Positions 53,023 through 60,428 of a stretch of 64,000 bases of DNA are shown in pieces. The position numbers and the translations under genes are program-made. Where the stretch lies: the NCBI RefSeq assembly GCF_002813325.1, contig NZ_PHUG01000002.1, positions 228,486 to 292,485 on the forward strand, read 5' to 3'. This DNA comes from Janthinobacterium sp. 64 (GTDB taxonomy: Bacteria > Pseudomonadota > Gammaproteobacteria > Burkholderiales > Burkholderiaceae_D). Positions within the stretch are counted from its first letter, which is position 1; every line of letters starts with the position of its first letter. The notes under the pieces are model-generated. The model saw only the letters and a list, made by a program, of their open reading frames with translations, was not told where the DNA came from and did no database searches.

Positions 53023-55067
53023 TGTCGGCTCTACGTCGTATTTTTAGCAGCAACGCGGACCTGGTCATGGTGTTACTGGTAGTGGGCATATTGACGGTAC
53101 TATTTGTGCCAATACCGTCGGCTGTGCTTGATTTCCTGATCCTCACCAACGTCAGTTTTGCTCTGCTGATCTTGTTGCTGACGTTCTATATCAGCCGGCC
53201 TGTGGAGTTTTCCACCTTCCCCTCGCTGCTGCTGATCGCCACGCTATTCCGCCTGTCGCTCAATGTCGCCGCGACGCGCTTGATCCTGTCCGATGCTGAT
53301 GCGGGCCGCGTGATCGCTTCAATCGGCGCTTATGTCGTGGGCGGCAATTATGTGATCGGACTGATCGTTTTCCTGATTCTGGTAGTGGTGCAGTATGTCG
53401 TCGTGACGAATGGTGCGCAGCGCGTATCGGAAGTAGCAGCGCGCTTTACCCTTGACAGCATGCCTGGCCAGCAAATGAGTATCGATGCCGACCTGAACAT
53501 GGGTTTCATCGATCAAGAGGAGGCCAAGCGGCGGCGCAAGACGCTGGAGAAGGAAACGGGGTTTTATGGGGCGATGGATGGCGCCAGTAAATTCGTCAAA
53601 GGAGACGCGATCGCTGGCATTGTCATCCTATTGATCAATATCATTGGCGGCTTGGTGATCGGTGTCATGCAGATGGGTATGCGCTGGGACCAGGCATTGC
53701 AAACCTTTACCTTATTGACAGTCGGCGACGGGATCGTGACGCAGGTGCCGGCGCTGGTAATCGCAGTTGGAACCGGCATTATTGTGACCCGCTCCGCTTC
53801 GGACGGAAATCTGAGTGCGGAAGTGCTGCGGCAGCTGACCTCCTTTCCGAAAACGTTGCTGGTGGTGGCCGCTGCCCTGTGCATTTTGATTTTTTTACCC
53901 GGCATTCCAGTACTGCCGGTGCTGTCGATTATTGCCGTGTTGCTGCTGGCCGCCGTCCTGGTGCACAAGCGTGGTCAAGGCGAAGCAGGCAAGGTTGATC
54001 TAGACAAGTCCGAGCATAAGGAGGCGGACGACCAGGATGCCTACGAGATGTTGAAAGTGGAGCCGATCGAAGTGTTGGTCGGTGCGAGTCTGTCACCGCT
54101 GGTCGATGGCGAGAAAACGGTTTTCATGGAGCGTATCGCGGCAATACGCAAGCAATATGCGCTGGAGTCGGGCATGGTGTTGCCGCGCGTGCGATTTCGC
54201 GCCGCTGCGCATTTATCGGCCAATGCGTATGAGCTGCAGGTATTCGGTGTGCCTGCCGGGCGTGGCGAGATCATGAGCGAGCGTACCTTGGCCATTCATT
54301 CGGGGGGAGAAGCGCGGCCGCTGAGGGGTATCGAAACGCGCGAGCCTACATATGGCCTGCCCGCAGTATGGATCGAGGATAGCGAGAAGGAATTTGCGCG
54401 CGTTTCCCGCTACACGCTGGTCGACGCCAGCACGGTGTTCATCACGCATTTGAGTGAGGTGCTGAAGCAGCAGTCAGCCATGTTGCTGACCCGCGCGGAA
54501 ACCGAACGGCTGTTGCAACGTGTGCGGCAACAGCAGCCGGGCATGGTCGAAGAGCTGATTCCGACCGTCATGTCGGTTGGTGAGGTCCAGAAGGTTTTGC
54601 AAAATCTGCTCAGGGAGAAGGTTTCGATCCGCAATCTGGAAGGCATACTGGAAACCTTGATCGATATGGGCAAAAACAGCAAAGACCTGAGCTATCTAAC
54701 CGAGCTGGTGCGTCAGAAGCTTGGATCGGCCATCTGTCAATCGCTGCTTGGTGACACCGCCGCACTCAATGTGCTGACATTGGATCCTACCATCGAGCAG
54801 AGCTTGATGCAAAGCGTGCGCGGCGCCGAATTGGGTAGCACACTGGTGGTGGAGCCCAAGTATGCGGAACAGCTGCTGACGCGTCTGGCAGCTCAGTCCG
54901 AACGCATGATGAAGGCGAACATGTTGCCGGTGTTGTTGTGCTCCCCCGATTTGCGGCGCCATGTCCGTGCCTTGTCCGAGCGGGTGATTCCGCATATGCG
55001 TGTCCTGTCGATGGCGGAGATCCCCAATACAGTGAATTTAAAGGCCTATGGTACTGTCAGTTTGTAA
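53022..55067 (+). CDS. flhA: Flagellar export gate protein FlhA
   Basis: FlhA of 681 aa, full length. ATG 53022 is chosen because it overlaps the flhB stop and begins with the usual basic lead-in to TM1; the frame opens at 52971. About eight N-terminal membrane helices include LLIATLFRLSLNVAATRLIL and GDAIAGIVILLINIIGGLVIG. The FHIPEP loop region has MPGQQMSIDADLNMGFIDQE. The C-terminal cytoplasmic domain (about 340-681) ends LSMAEIPNTVNLKAYGTVSL. It receives substrate-chaperone complexes. Last gene of the run; an IS begins 56 bp downstream. Confidence 0.97.
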   Translation: MSALRRIFSSNADLVMVLLVVGILTVLFVPIPSAVLDFLILTNVSFALLILLLTFYISRPVEFSTFPSLLLIATLFRLSLNVAATRLILSDADAGRVIASIGAYVVGGNYVIGLIVFLILVVVQYVVVTNGAQRVSEVAARFTLDSMPGQQMSIDADLNMGFIDQEEAKRRRKTLEKETGFYGAMDGASKFVKGDAIAGIVILLINIIGGLVIGVMQMGMRWDQALQTFTLLTVGDGIVTQVPALVIAVGTGIIVTRSASDGNLSAEVLRQLTSFPKTLLVVAAALCILIFLPGIPVLPVLSIIAVLLLAAVLVHKRGQGEAGKVDLDKSEHKEADDQDAYEMLKVEPIEVLVGASLSPLVDGEKTVFMERIAAIRKQYALESGMVLPRVRFRAAAHLSANAYELQVFGVPAGRGEIMSERTLAIHSGGEARPLRGIETREPTYGLPAVWIEDSEKEFARVSRYTLVDASTVFITHLSEVLKQQSAMLLTRAETERLLQRVRQQQPGMVEELIPTVMSVGEVQKVLQNLLREKVSIRNLEGILETLIDMGKNSKDLSYLTELVRQKLGSAICQSLLGDTAALNVLTLDPTIEQSLMQSVRGAELGSTLVVEPKYAEQLLTRLAAQSERMMKANMLPVLLCSPDLRRHVRALSERVIPHMRVLSMAEIPNTVNLKAYGTVSL

Positions 55068-55197
55068 GAACGAGGCATGCCGTGCAAGTGCATAGGTGCG
55101 GATTGAATCGCCACGAGTTTACTGGTAATCCCCCCCACCAAATGATCGCGTTAAAAAAAGTAGAATTTTCCAAACTTAGATTTTTTGAAAGTTCTGC

Positions 55198-55464
55198 ATG
55201 AAGACGTCCCGTTTTACCGATAGCCAGATTATCGCCTTCCTCAAGCAAGCCGAGGGCGGCTCACCAGTCCCTGAGCTGTGCCGCGAGCATGGCATCAGCA
55301 ATGCCACGTTCTGCAAATGGCGCTCCAAGTTCGGCGGCATGGACGCCTCGCTGATGGCCCGCATGAAGGAACTGGAGGACGAAAACCGGCGCCTGAAGAA
55401 GATGTATGCCGAGGAGCGCTTGAAAGCCGAGATCGTCGCGGAGGCTCTGACAAAAAAATGGTAG
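55198..55464 (+). CDS. IS3-family transposase OrfA
   Basis: An 88-aa OrfA with a helix-turn-helix ([40 protein letters not shown]) and a leucine-zipper-like C-terminus ([20 protein letters not shown]). It ends at the A7 slippery run (55452-55458), where a -1 frameshift would produce the OrfAB transposase. Typical of the IS407 subgroup. Confidence 0.93.
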   Translation: MKTSRFTDSQIIAFLKQAEGGSPVPELCREHGISNATFCKWRSKFGGMDASLMARMKELEDENRRLKKMYAEERLKAEIVAEALTKKW

Positions 55465-56285
55465 CGCCATCTCAGCGGCGGGAGATGGCGCAATGGGCCG
55501 TGGCCCAGCGTTCAGCCACCATAGGACTGGCCTGTCAGGCATTTGGCATTAGCCAGACCTGCTATCGCTATCGCGCCAAGCTCGACGCGGAAAACGCTGT
55601 TGTGGCTGACTGGCTGGTACGCCTGACCAACAACCAGCGCAATTGGGGCTTCGGCCTGTGCTTCCTGTATTTGCGCAACGTGAAGGGTTTTAAATGGAAC
55701 CACAAGCGTGTCTACCGGATCTATCGCGAGCTGGAACTGAACCTTCGAATCAAGCCACGCCATCGGCTGGTGCGGGAAAAGCCGCTGCCGCTGGCCGTAC
55801 CTGCACAGATTAACGAGACCTGGTCGATTGACTTCATGCATGACCAACTGGCCGACGGCAGAAGCATCCGATTGTTCAACGTGATCGACGACTACAATCG
55901 TGAGGGGCTCGGCATCGAGGTTGATTTCTCATTGCCATCCGAACGCGTCATCCGGTCCCTCGACAGGATCATCGAATGGCGTGGCAAACCCTAGGTCATT
56001 CGCTGCGATAACGGCCCGGAGTACATCAGCACCGTGACGCTGGCCTGGGCCGCCAAGCGCGGCATTCGCATCGACTTCATCCAGCCTGGCCAGCCGCAGC
56101 AGAATGCTTATGTCGAGCGCTATAACCGCACGGTGCGCTACGATTGGTTGGCCCATCACCTGTTTGAAACGCTCGATGAGATCCAGGATTTTGCAACCCG
56201 CTGGCTGTGGACTTACAATCACGACCGGCCCAACATGGCACTTGGCGGCATCACACCAAAACAGAAACTTGCCTTGGCCGCTTAA
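55458..56285 (+). pseudogene. IS3-family transposase OrfB with in-frame stop
   Basis: OrfB begins at ATG 55458 (or by frameshift from orfA). It has the HTH_21 segment and the rve DDE domain: [30 protein letters not shown], and after the stop CDNGPEYISTVTLAWAAKRG, DFIQPGQPQQNAYVERYNRT. A TAG at 55992-55994 interrupts the frame between GKP and VIRCDNGPE; the frame then continues intact to 56285. The third catalytic glutamate lies downstream of the stop, so the transposase should be inactive. Confidence 0.9.
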
Positions 56286-56350
56286 CCTCTACTTTTAGAG
56301 CGTTCTAAAAATGGGGGGGGTACCGGGGCGAACTAGCGCAACTTCCGTAG

Positions 56351-56548
56351 TCACGCTACCGGTTTATGCTTCTGAACGATGGCTGCAATTTCGGCATCGA
56401 GTTGTTGCTGCTCATTCCTCAATTTTAGTGCCGATTTTTGCTGTGCCTGATGCTGCGCCTTGGCGCCCACAGGATCAAATCTATCCCCAAAGTAGTTTGC
56501 CTGATTCTCTTCTGGGAAGTCCTCGAAATACTCTGACCAGTCACCCAT
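56351..56548 (-). CDS. Small acidic hypothetical protein (65 aa)
   Basis: Starts after a strong GAGGAG and has a plausible composition: acidic, aromatic N-terminus (GDWSEYFEDFPEENQANYFG) and a helical, glutamine-rich C-terminal half (KLRNEQQQLDAEIAAIV). No family is recognised. It is the last gene of the minus-strand small-gene series that descends from the recombinase at 63.6 kb, and lies next to the IS3 right end. Confidence 0.65.
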   Translation of the reverse strand: MGDWSEYFEDFPEENQANYFGDRFDPVGAKAQHQAQQKSALKLRNEQQQLDAEIAAIVQKHKPVA

Positions 56549-56654
56549 CTCCGTTCTCCTCTAAGTTATATCGCCTGCCGGTGGGGCATGTGCGCCACCA
56601 AGGCGCATTTTTCCTCGTCTACCACACATTGTGTCCGGCCCTTACTCCATCCAT

Positions 56655-56700
56655 GGCGCCAGCGGCCAGCAAGCGGGCGCCACCTGGGCGCGAATTCTTA
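56655..56700. repeat. GC-rich intergenic repeat A, copy 1
   Basis: Plus-strand core GGGCGCCACCTGGGCGCG, preceded by GGCCAGC. The same element occurs at 57355, 60701 and 62437. Each copy lies between small minus-strand genes. The near-palindromic GCGCC/GGCGC core could form a hairpin in the transcript. Confidence 0.6.
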
Positions 56701-56949
56701 AATGCGGATAAATCGTGCGCGCAGCATCACAAATCCTGGAGAATCCTTTGTTAAATTGAAGCTCTCGTGCGAATCCCGGCATATGCCACCCGAACCCCAC
56801 AGTACCTCCCTCTGCGTGCCGAATTCGTCAATCGCGACCGTGCCGCGAAAACGGTCTACGGCATCACCTGGTCGAAAGTATTCCACGACTGCTAGCATGC
56901 CGCCTCGTGTCGATGTTTCGAGCGGTGGTTCGATCCTAATTTCTTTCAT
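56698..56949 (-). CDS. Small hypothetical protein (83 aa)
   Basis: ATG 56949 follows GAGGAAATT, giving MKEIRIEPPLETSTRGGMLA and a mostly beta-strand pattern (VVEYFRPGDAVDRFRGTVAI, EFGTQREVLWGSGG). An earlier in-frame start at 56970 lies in the intergenic repeat B. No family is recognised. Cytoplasmic, no membrane segment. Confidence 0.6.
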   Translation of the reverse strand: MKEIRIEPPLETSTRGGMLAVVEYFRPGDAVDRFRGTVAIDEFGTQREVLWGSGGICRDSHESFNLTKDSPGFVMLRARFIRI

Positions 56950-56952
56950 AAT

Positions 56953-57042
56953 TTCCTCACTGGCCAACACAGTGCCGGCTATCTCGATGCACCAGGCCGC
57001 GTCGTGCGCGGCCGTGGGTGCTGCTGTGGGGCGATTTCCTTG
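56953..57042. repeat. Intergenic repeat B, copy 1
   Basis: Related to 61150-61235. Both end, in the direction of the minus-strand genes, in GGCCAnnGAGGAAA just before an ATG, and share GGCCGC, TGCTG and ATGCA blocks. In one frame both read CIExAxxVLAxEE, so they may be decayed coding copies used as leaders. Confidence 0.5.
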
Positions 57043-57045
57043 ATG

Positions 57046-57342
57046 TTATGGGTGGAAAGCTGCAGCAACGATCAGGCAGCTAATTACCCATCCTGCGAAC
57101 GAGAATTCCGGTGATACAAATCCAGCGGAAGAGGCCCAAAGCACCGAATTAAATACCAACCCGATCACCCACTCAGGCGCCATGCCACGAATCATTGCTT
57201 TCCATGATTCTGCACGACGTCGGCGTATTGCTGGATCACTAGCCATACGTGCCTGATGCTCGTCCAAAGTTTTGAAAAGTGGATCGCTGCACGCAGCGGA
57301 ATTTACTTTTTGGAGTACGGCCTTCGTAATCTTATAGGTCAT
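57046..57342 (-). CDS. Small membrane protein (98 aa)
   Basis: ATG 57342 lies 6 nt after AAAGGA (the first ATG 57348 overlaps it). Basic helical N-terminal half (AIRRRRAESWKAMIRGM), then two hydrophobic segments (WVIGLVFNSVLWASSAGFVS and SFAGWVISCLIVAAAF). An inner-membrane protein with no recognised family; the size and two helices are also compatible with a holin-like or small toxin/anchor protein, which is not shown. Confidence 0.6.
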   Translation of the reverse strand: MTYKITKAVLQKVNSAACSDPLFKTLDEHQARMASDPAIRRRRAESWKAMIRGMAPEWVIGLVFNSVLWASSAGFVSPEFSFAGWVISCLIVAAAFHP

Positions 57343-57354
57343 GGACATTCCTTT

Positions 57355-57402
57355 GGCGCCAGCGGCCGGCCAGCATACGGGCGCCCCTGGGCGCGTTTTC
57401 CT
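57355..57402. repeat. GC-rich intergenic repeat A, copy 2
   Basis: Plus-strand GGCGCCAGCGGCCGGCCAGC then GGGCGCCCCTGGGCGCG and TTTTCC. Closest relative of copy 1; it fills the gap between the membrane-protein gene and the next upstream gene. Confidence 0.6.
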
Positions 57403-57766
57403 AGACCTTCGTGGCAGGAAGACGGTCGTACTTCACTGCACCGTTTGAAAGCAGCGTGAACACAATATCGGATTGGATAAAAATGTTCGCTGTCACGCCG
57501 TTGTAAATCGAATCGCACAACCAAGCTGCCATTGCTGCATTAGCAGCATGCATCTCGATTTCAGTCGTCGGTTTTTTCGCTTTTGCGGCCGCGATCAGCT
57601 CTTCGGCGAAGAAGGGAACCGCACCTTCAGTCCAAACCCGTCCGCGCTTCCGCGCCTCGGCTTCTCTCGACTCGGCCATAATCGTCAAGCGCAACGCGTC
57701 GACTTCCGTCTCTCCTACCAACTTAGTTTGCATGGTCTCATCCATACGATAGACACTTATCAACAT
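57401..57766 (-). CDS. Hypothetical protein (121 aa)
   Basis: AGGGAATAGT precedes ATG 57766. Contains EAEARKRGRVWTEGAVPFFA and a helical middle (MHAANAAMAAWLCDSIYNGV), with a hydrophobic but short C-terminal segment (IFIQSDIVFTLLSNGAV). Not recognised. Same direction and close spacing as its neighbours. Confidence 0.6.
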   Translation of the reverse strand: MLISVYRMDETMQTKLVGETEVDALRLTIMAESREAEARKRGRVWTEGAVPFFAEELIAAAKAKKPTTEIEMHAANAAMAAWLCDSIYNGVTANIFIQSDIVFTLLSNGAVKYDRLPATKV

Positions 57767-57774
57767 ACTATTCC

Positions 57775-58041
57775 CTATTGTTCATCAAGTACTTCAAGCG
57801 CCTGTTCGCCAGCAAGCGTTGGCATCAATTCAAATTGCGACTCCCAGAGGTTCCCGCTATCGCGTACAAACAGAAAACCAGCGGTCTCCAGATCCTTCGC
57901 GGTTTTAGAGAGCTGCTTGCGCTTTACACCAGTCGCTTCGACCGCTTCGGCCAGAAGCTTGCGAGCAGGCGATCCGAGCCTCACAAGAATTACTGCCGAT
58001 TCCCGTGCTTGCTCCATCGACTCATGGGCGATCAGCATCAT
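57775..58041 (-). CDS. Small winged-helix-like protein (88 aa)
   Basis: AAGGAAT precedes ATG 58041. The pattern ARKLLAEAVEATGVKRKQLS followed by LETAGFLFVRDSGNLWE resembles a winged helix-turn-helix DNA-binding domain (helix, recognition helix, hairpin wing). A small transcription regulator is therefore possible; no family name is assigned. Confidence 0.6.
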   Translation of the reverse strand: MMLIAHESMEQARESAVILVRLGSPARKLLAEAVEATGVKRKQLSKTAKDLETAGFLFVRDSGNLWESQFELMPTLAGEQALEVLDEQ

Positions 58042-58052
58042 CTGGGTATTCC

Positions 58053-58325
58053 TTAGTATCTATCAACTTCGACTCCACCACGTCGGGCCTTTTTGCGTGC
58101 CCCCAGTACAACAATGCCATTCGAAGCCGCGGTCCATCCTAGACACATCAAGCCGGTCGTGACCACAGCCTCAGAGGCGTCAAGTTTCCATATCGCCGTC
58201 ACCAGCCCCATTACGGCGCTGATCACCAGCATTCCAACGCCTGATTGTGCAGCTACTGCACCCGCCCCGGCTTTGTACCAGGCTTCGCGCTCACGGATGA
58301 ACTGGGGATCCATATCAGTCATCAT
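58053..58325 (-). CDS. Small membrane protein (90 aa)
   Basis: ATG 58325 follows GGAGCTGA and abuts the stop of the next upstream gene. Two hydrophobic segments: GVGMLVISAVMGLVTAIWKL and AVVTTGLMCLGWTAASNGIV. C-terminus basic (GARKKARRGG). Predicted inner-membrane protein of unknown function. Confidence 0.6.
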   Translation of the reverse strand: MMTDMDPQFIREREAWYKAGAGAVAAQSGVGMLVISAVMGLVTAIWKLDASEAVVTTGLMCLGWTAASNGIVVLGARKKARRGGVEVDRY

Positions 58326-58523
58326 TCAGCTCCAGTGTACTTTTACAATCAACCCGACGATAGCAATTGCGCTTCCCACCAACCACTTCCATTCTTTAGC
58401 GCAGAACTTTGCACAGGATCGTATCAGACGTGCTGACCAATGCGCCGGCTGATAAGGTTCACCTAAGTAGTCATAAAATGAGGTGGGCTTTTCATCTCCC
58501 CACCATTTTCGGAACCTGTTCAT
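58326..58523 (-). CDS. Small membrane protein (65 aa)
   Basis: A strong TAGGAGAAGG precedes ATG 58523. The basic N-terminus (MNRFRKWWGDEKPTSFYDYL) is followed by one membrane helix at the C-terminal end (WLVGSAIAIVGLIVKVHW). Stop and next start are adjacent, so it is coupled to the following membrane protein. Function unknown. Confidence 0.62.
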   Translation of the reverse strand: MNRFRKWWGDEKPTSFYDYLGEPYQPAHWSARLIRSCAKFCAKEWKWLVGSAIAIVGLIVKVHWS

Positions 58524-58530
58524 CCTTCTC

Positions 58531-58710
58531 CTATTCTGCCTTGAGTGCAGCTTGGAGCAGCTTGTGCATGTCGGATTCAGCGATGCTCAGCTTCAACCGG
58601 CGAGCTTCCGCCAACGCTGCCTTTACCATTACCAACGTGACGTTGTATTGCACTTCGGTTTCCCCGCCCGCACCAACTTCCAGCTGCACAATTCCTAAAT
58701 CAAACTTCAT
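58531..58710 (-). CDS. Very small hypothetical protein (59 aa)
   Basis: A short gene: start MKFDLGIVQLEVGAGGETEV, then QYNVTLVMVKAALAEARRLK and a C-terminal helix, stop at 58531. AGAGGAATAG precedes the ATG, and it ends just before the Shine-Dalgarno of the next gene. Likely a real cytoplasmic protein of unknown function. Confidence 0.6.
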   Translation of the reverse strand: MKFDLGIVQLEVGAGGETEVQYNVTLVMVKAALAEARRLKLSIAESDMHKLLQAALKAE

Positions 58711-59019
58711 CTATTCCTCTTTACTCATACCATTGAGTGCTTGCAAGGTTTGTTGAAACTGCTCGCCGTCAAGCCGGCCAGCAATTCGTTCCTGAACGAC
58801 ATGTGCGATGTTCTGACCGGCGATGTCAGCCGGAGCTTGAGTATTACGCCAGCGCTCACCAGCATCCCAACGGTTGACGTGCTTTTCACACTCGCTGCAT
58901 ACGCCGGAGGCGACCTCATAATCTACTCTAAGCCACCAACAGCCATTTTCGCATGCGTGATGATCCTGGCAACCGCAGCCGATGCAGTAGGCGACGCCAG
59001 GTGCAAGCTTGTAGTTCAT
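58711..59019 (-). CDS. Cysteine-rich protein, possible zinc-binding (102 aa)
   Basis: ATG 59019 follows AAGGAAAAG (GTG 59025 is less likely). The N-terminal half has CIGCGCQDHHACENGCWWLR, then CSECEKH, with seven cysteines and several histidines, suggesting one or two zinc sites. The C-terminal half is helical (AGQNIAHVVQERIAGRLDGE). Phage-type small zinc proteins look similar, but I assign no family. Confidence 0.6.
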   Translation of the reverse strand: MNYKLAPGVAYCIGCGCQDHHACENGCWWLRVDYEVASGVCSECEKHVNRWDAGERWRNTQAPADIAGQNIAHVVQERIAGRLDGEQFQQTLQALNGMSKEE

Positions 59020-59031
59020 GGCCACTTTTCC

Positions 59032-59259
59032 TTAGCCCCGAGCGCGATTGATCGCAGCGTTCGCAAGATCCTCCACATTGGCTTGGCTATCCTCGGACAA
59101 TGCGATCATGCGACCGTCAAGCTCGTGGACGTGGAAGGTCTTACCAGTCGCCGAATCCACGACCTCCGCCTTACCATGAACCCGCAGCTGAACCTTGAGC
59201 CTCATATGGCCATTTTCGATTTCGAAACTGCCATCCGATTTGCGTCTTGCTGTGATCAT
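59032..59259 (-). CDS. Small hypothetical protein (75 aa)
   Basis: AAGGGAAAAG precedes ATG 59259. Beta-rich N-terminal half (SFEIENGHMRLKVQLRVHGK, AEVVDSATGKTFHVHELDG) and a short C-terminal helix (VEDLANAAINRARG). Not recognised; member of the minus-strand small-gene series. Confidence 0.6.
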   Translation of the reverse strand: MITARRKSDGSFEIENGHMRLKVQLRVHGKAEVVDSATGKTFHVHELDGRMIALSEDSQANVEDLANAAINRARG

Positions 59260-59318
59260 TTCTTTTCCCTTTTATTAGTTGCCAAGCCAAACGCGGTTGG
59301 CGTCGGCCCAGTGACGAA

Positions 59319-59465
59319 TCAACTTACGGCCCTGTTTGAACCAGTTCGCTGCCTCACCGTGTTTTCCGAGACATGCTGGCTGTCGGCCAGATTCGGGGTG
59401 CTGGTCGGCACCAAGTCACTGTACGCCGGTATCATTTTCTTAGCTGCCGACTTCGAGATCTTCAT
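59319..59465 (-). CDS. Very small ORF, possibly a frameshifted gene (48 aa)
   Basis: ATG 59465 has AAGGACTAGG and opens MKISKSAAKKMIPAYSDLVP. This frame stops at 59319. Another frame of the same strand continues to a stop at 59275 with LGKHGEAANWFKQGRKLIRH and more, which looks like real coding but has no start. One frameshift may have broken a longer gene (about 59275-59465). Confidence 0.35.
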   Translation of the reverse strand: MKISKSAAKKMIPAYSDLVPTSTPNLADSQHVSENTVRQRTGSNRAVS

Positions 59466-59499
59466 CCTAGTCCTTGCAACCCAGTGGCGTTAAAGGCGT

Positions 59500-60414
59500 T
59501 TATCGTCCCGCCAAGATTTCATAGGTAAATGTTACTGAAGCTGGGGTGTAGGTCGCGTTATTGATCTCATACTGAACTGCGTCTATTGTGAGAACACACA
59601 GCGCTCCAGCCTCATTCATCAGTACGACTTTTTGTCCGACAACTGGCGTCACAGCTCGCCCGGGCCTCAAAAACGTTCCAATGGCGGCGATATCGAAGTC
59701 GGGGCTGGTGATGAGTCCGACTGCCTTCAAACCGCCGTCGACAAGTACATAAACTGAATCGCTGCTACAACTGTCGACCACGACGTTAAATTTATATTCC
59801 CCATACCCCACGGAGTAGTGTGGGTGGTCGTTGTGCTGGAACGTTACCCGACCTCCGAGCGCCGGATTTGCATAATTCGCCGGATCGCGCATGGCATCGA
59901 TCCGTTCAAGCCGTGCCCTCCGTTCAAGTACGACAGCTGGCGACAGCGCATGTTGCTTGTCCGCGGGAAGTTTCTCAATCCAACGCCAGAGATCATCGAG
60001 TTGTTCGATTCCAGTAAACTGATCAAAGTCTGGCCTTGAATTGAAGTCGAATCCCTTCGGCCGTTTGTCAGCCAGCCATGCAGGCAACCTATGGTGCGCG
60101 TTGTCTACGAAGAGAACAGAAAGCCAAGACTCGGGCATATCGGTAAGTACTTCTCGAATCCAGCGGTTCTCGATCGCTACTCCTGAGATAGGGCGGTTAT
60201 CTGCGCGTTCAACGTAATTTTCGTCAACAATCATCAGTACCCGATCAGCTGCTGCTAATTCACGCATGAAGTTGCTCAAGCTGGAACCGTAATCCACGGC
60301 TGAATCGATTTGCACAGTGTAGCCGAGCAATCGTAATTGAATCGCCAGGAGCCTTACCCATGCACGGTGCGCGTCGTGCGTCCAGGCGTACGAAATAAAG
60401 ACACTAGTTTTCAC
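59500..60414 (-). CDS. SEFIR/TIR-like domain protein (304 aa)
   Basis: GTG 60414 is chosen because AAAGGAAAA lies in front of it; a TTG at 60432 is also in frame. The N-terminal about 150 residues match a SEFIR/TIR fold: SVFISYAWTHDAHRAWVRLL, LGYTVQIDSAVDYGSSLSNF, ADRVLMIVDENYVERAD, then GVAIENRWI with a possible catalytic glutamate (E82). The C-terminal about 140 residues are unlike TIR and form a separate beta-rich domain. TIR-family proteins in bacteria can be NAD-cleaving defence effectors, but SEFIR proteins may only mediate binding. The neighbouring small membrane protein is transcribed with it. Confidence 0.75.
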   Translation of the reverse strand: MKTSVFISYAWTHDAHRAWVRLLAIQLRLLGYTVQIDSAVDYGSSLSNFMRELAAADRVLMIVDENYVERADNRPISGVAIENRWIREVLTDMPESWLSVLFVDNAHHRLPAWLADKRPKGFDFNSRPDFDQFTGIEQLDDLWRWIEKLPADKQHALSPAVVLERRARLERIDAMRDPANYANPALGGRVTFQHNDHPHYSVGYGEYKFNVVVDSCSSDSVYVLVDGGLKAVGLITSPDFDIAAIGTFLRPGRAVTPVVGQKVVLMNEAGALCVLTIDAVQYEINNATYTPASVTFTYEILAGR

Positions 60415-60428
60415 GTTTTTCCTTTCGA

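Larger units (their letters stand above)
55124..56324 (+). mobile_element. IS3-family (IS407-like) insertion sequence
   Basis: Left end GGTAATCCCCCCC (from 55124) and right end GGGGGGGGTACC (to 56324) are inverted copies; inside, the left has GCGTTAAAAAAAGTAGA and the right, inverted, has CTAAAAGTAGAGG. Total about 1.2 kb with orfA and orfB in the -1 overlap arrangement. No clear direct target repeat flanks it (ACT on the left, GGG on the right), so adjacent DNA was probably lost or rearranged. The exact outer bases are uncertain by a few nt. Confidence 0.8.

Noticed and set aside
33206..55067. Calling the cluster an ordinary lateral flagellum (laf) locus
   Set aside because: No lafA-type flagellin, no filament cap or junction, no stators, and no lateral regulator are present, and FliG/FliM are reduced; the name would claim more than is seen.
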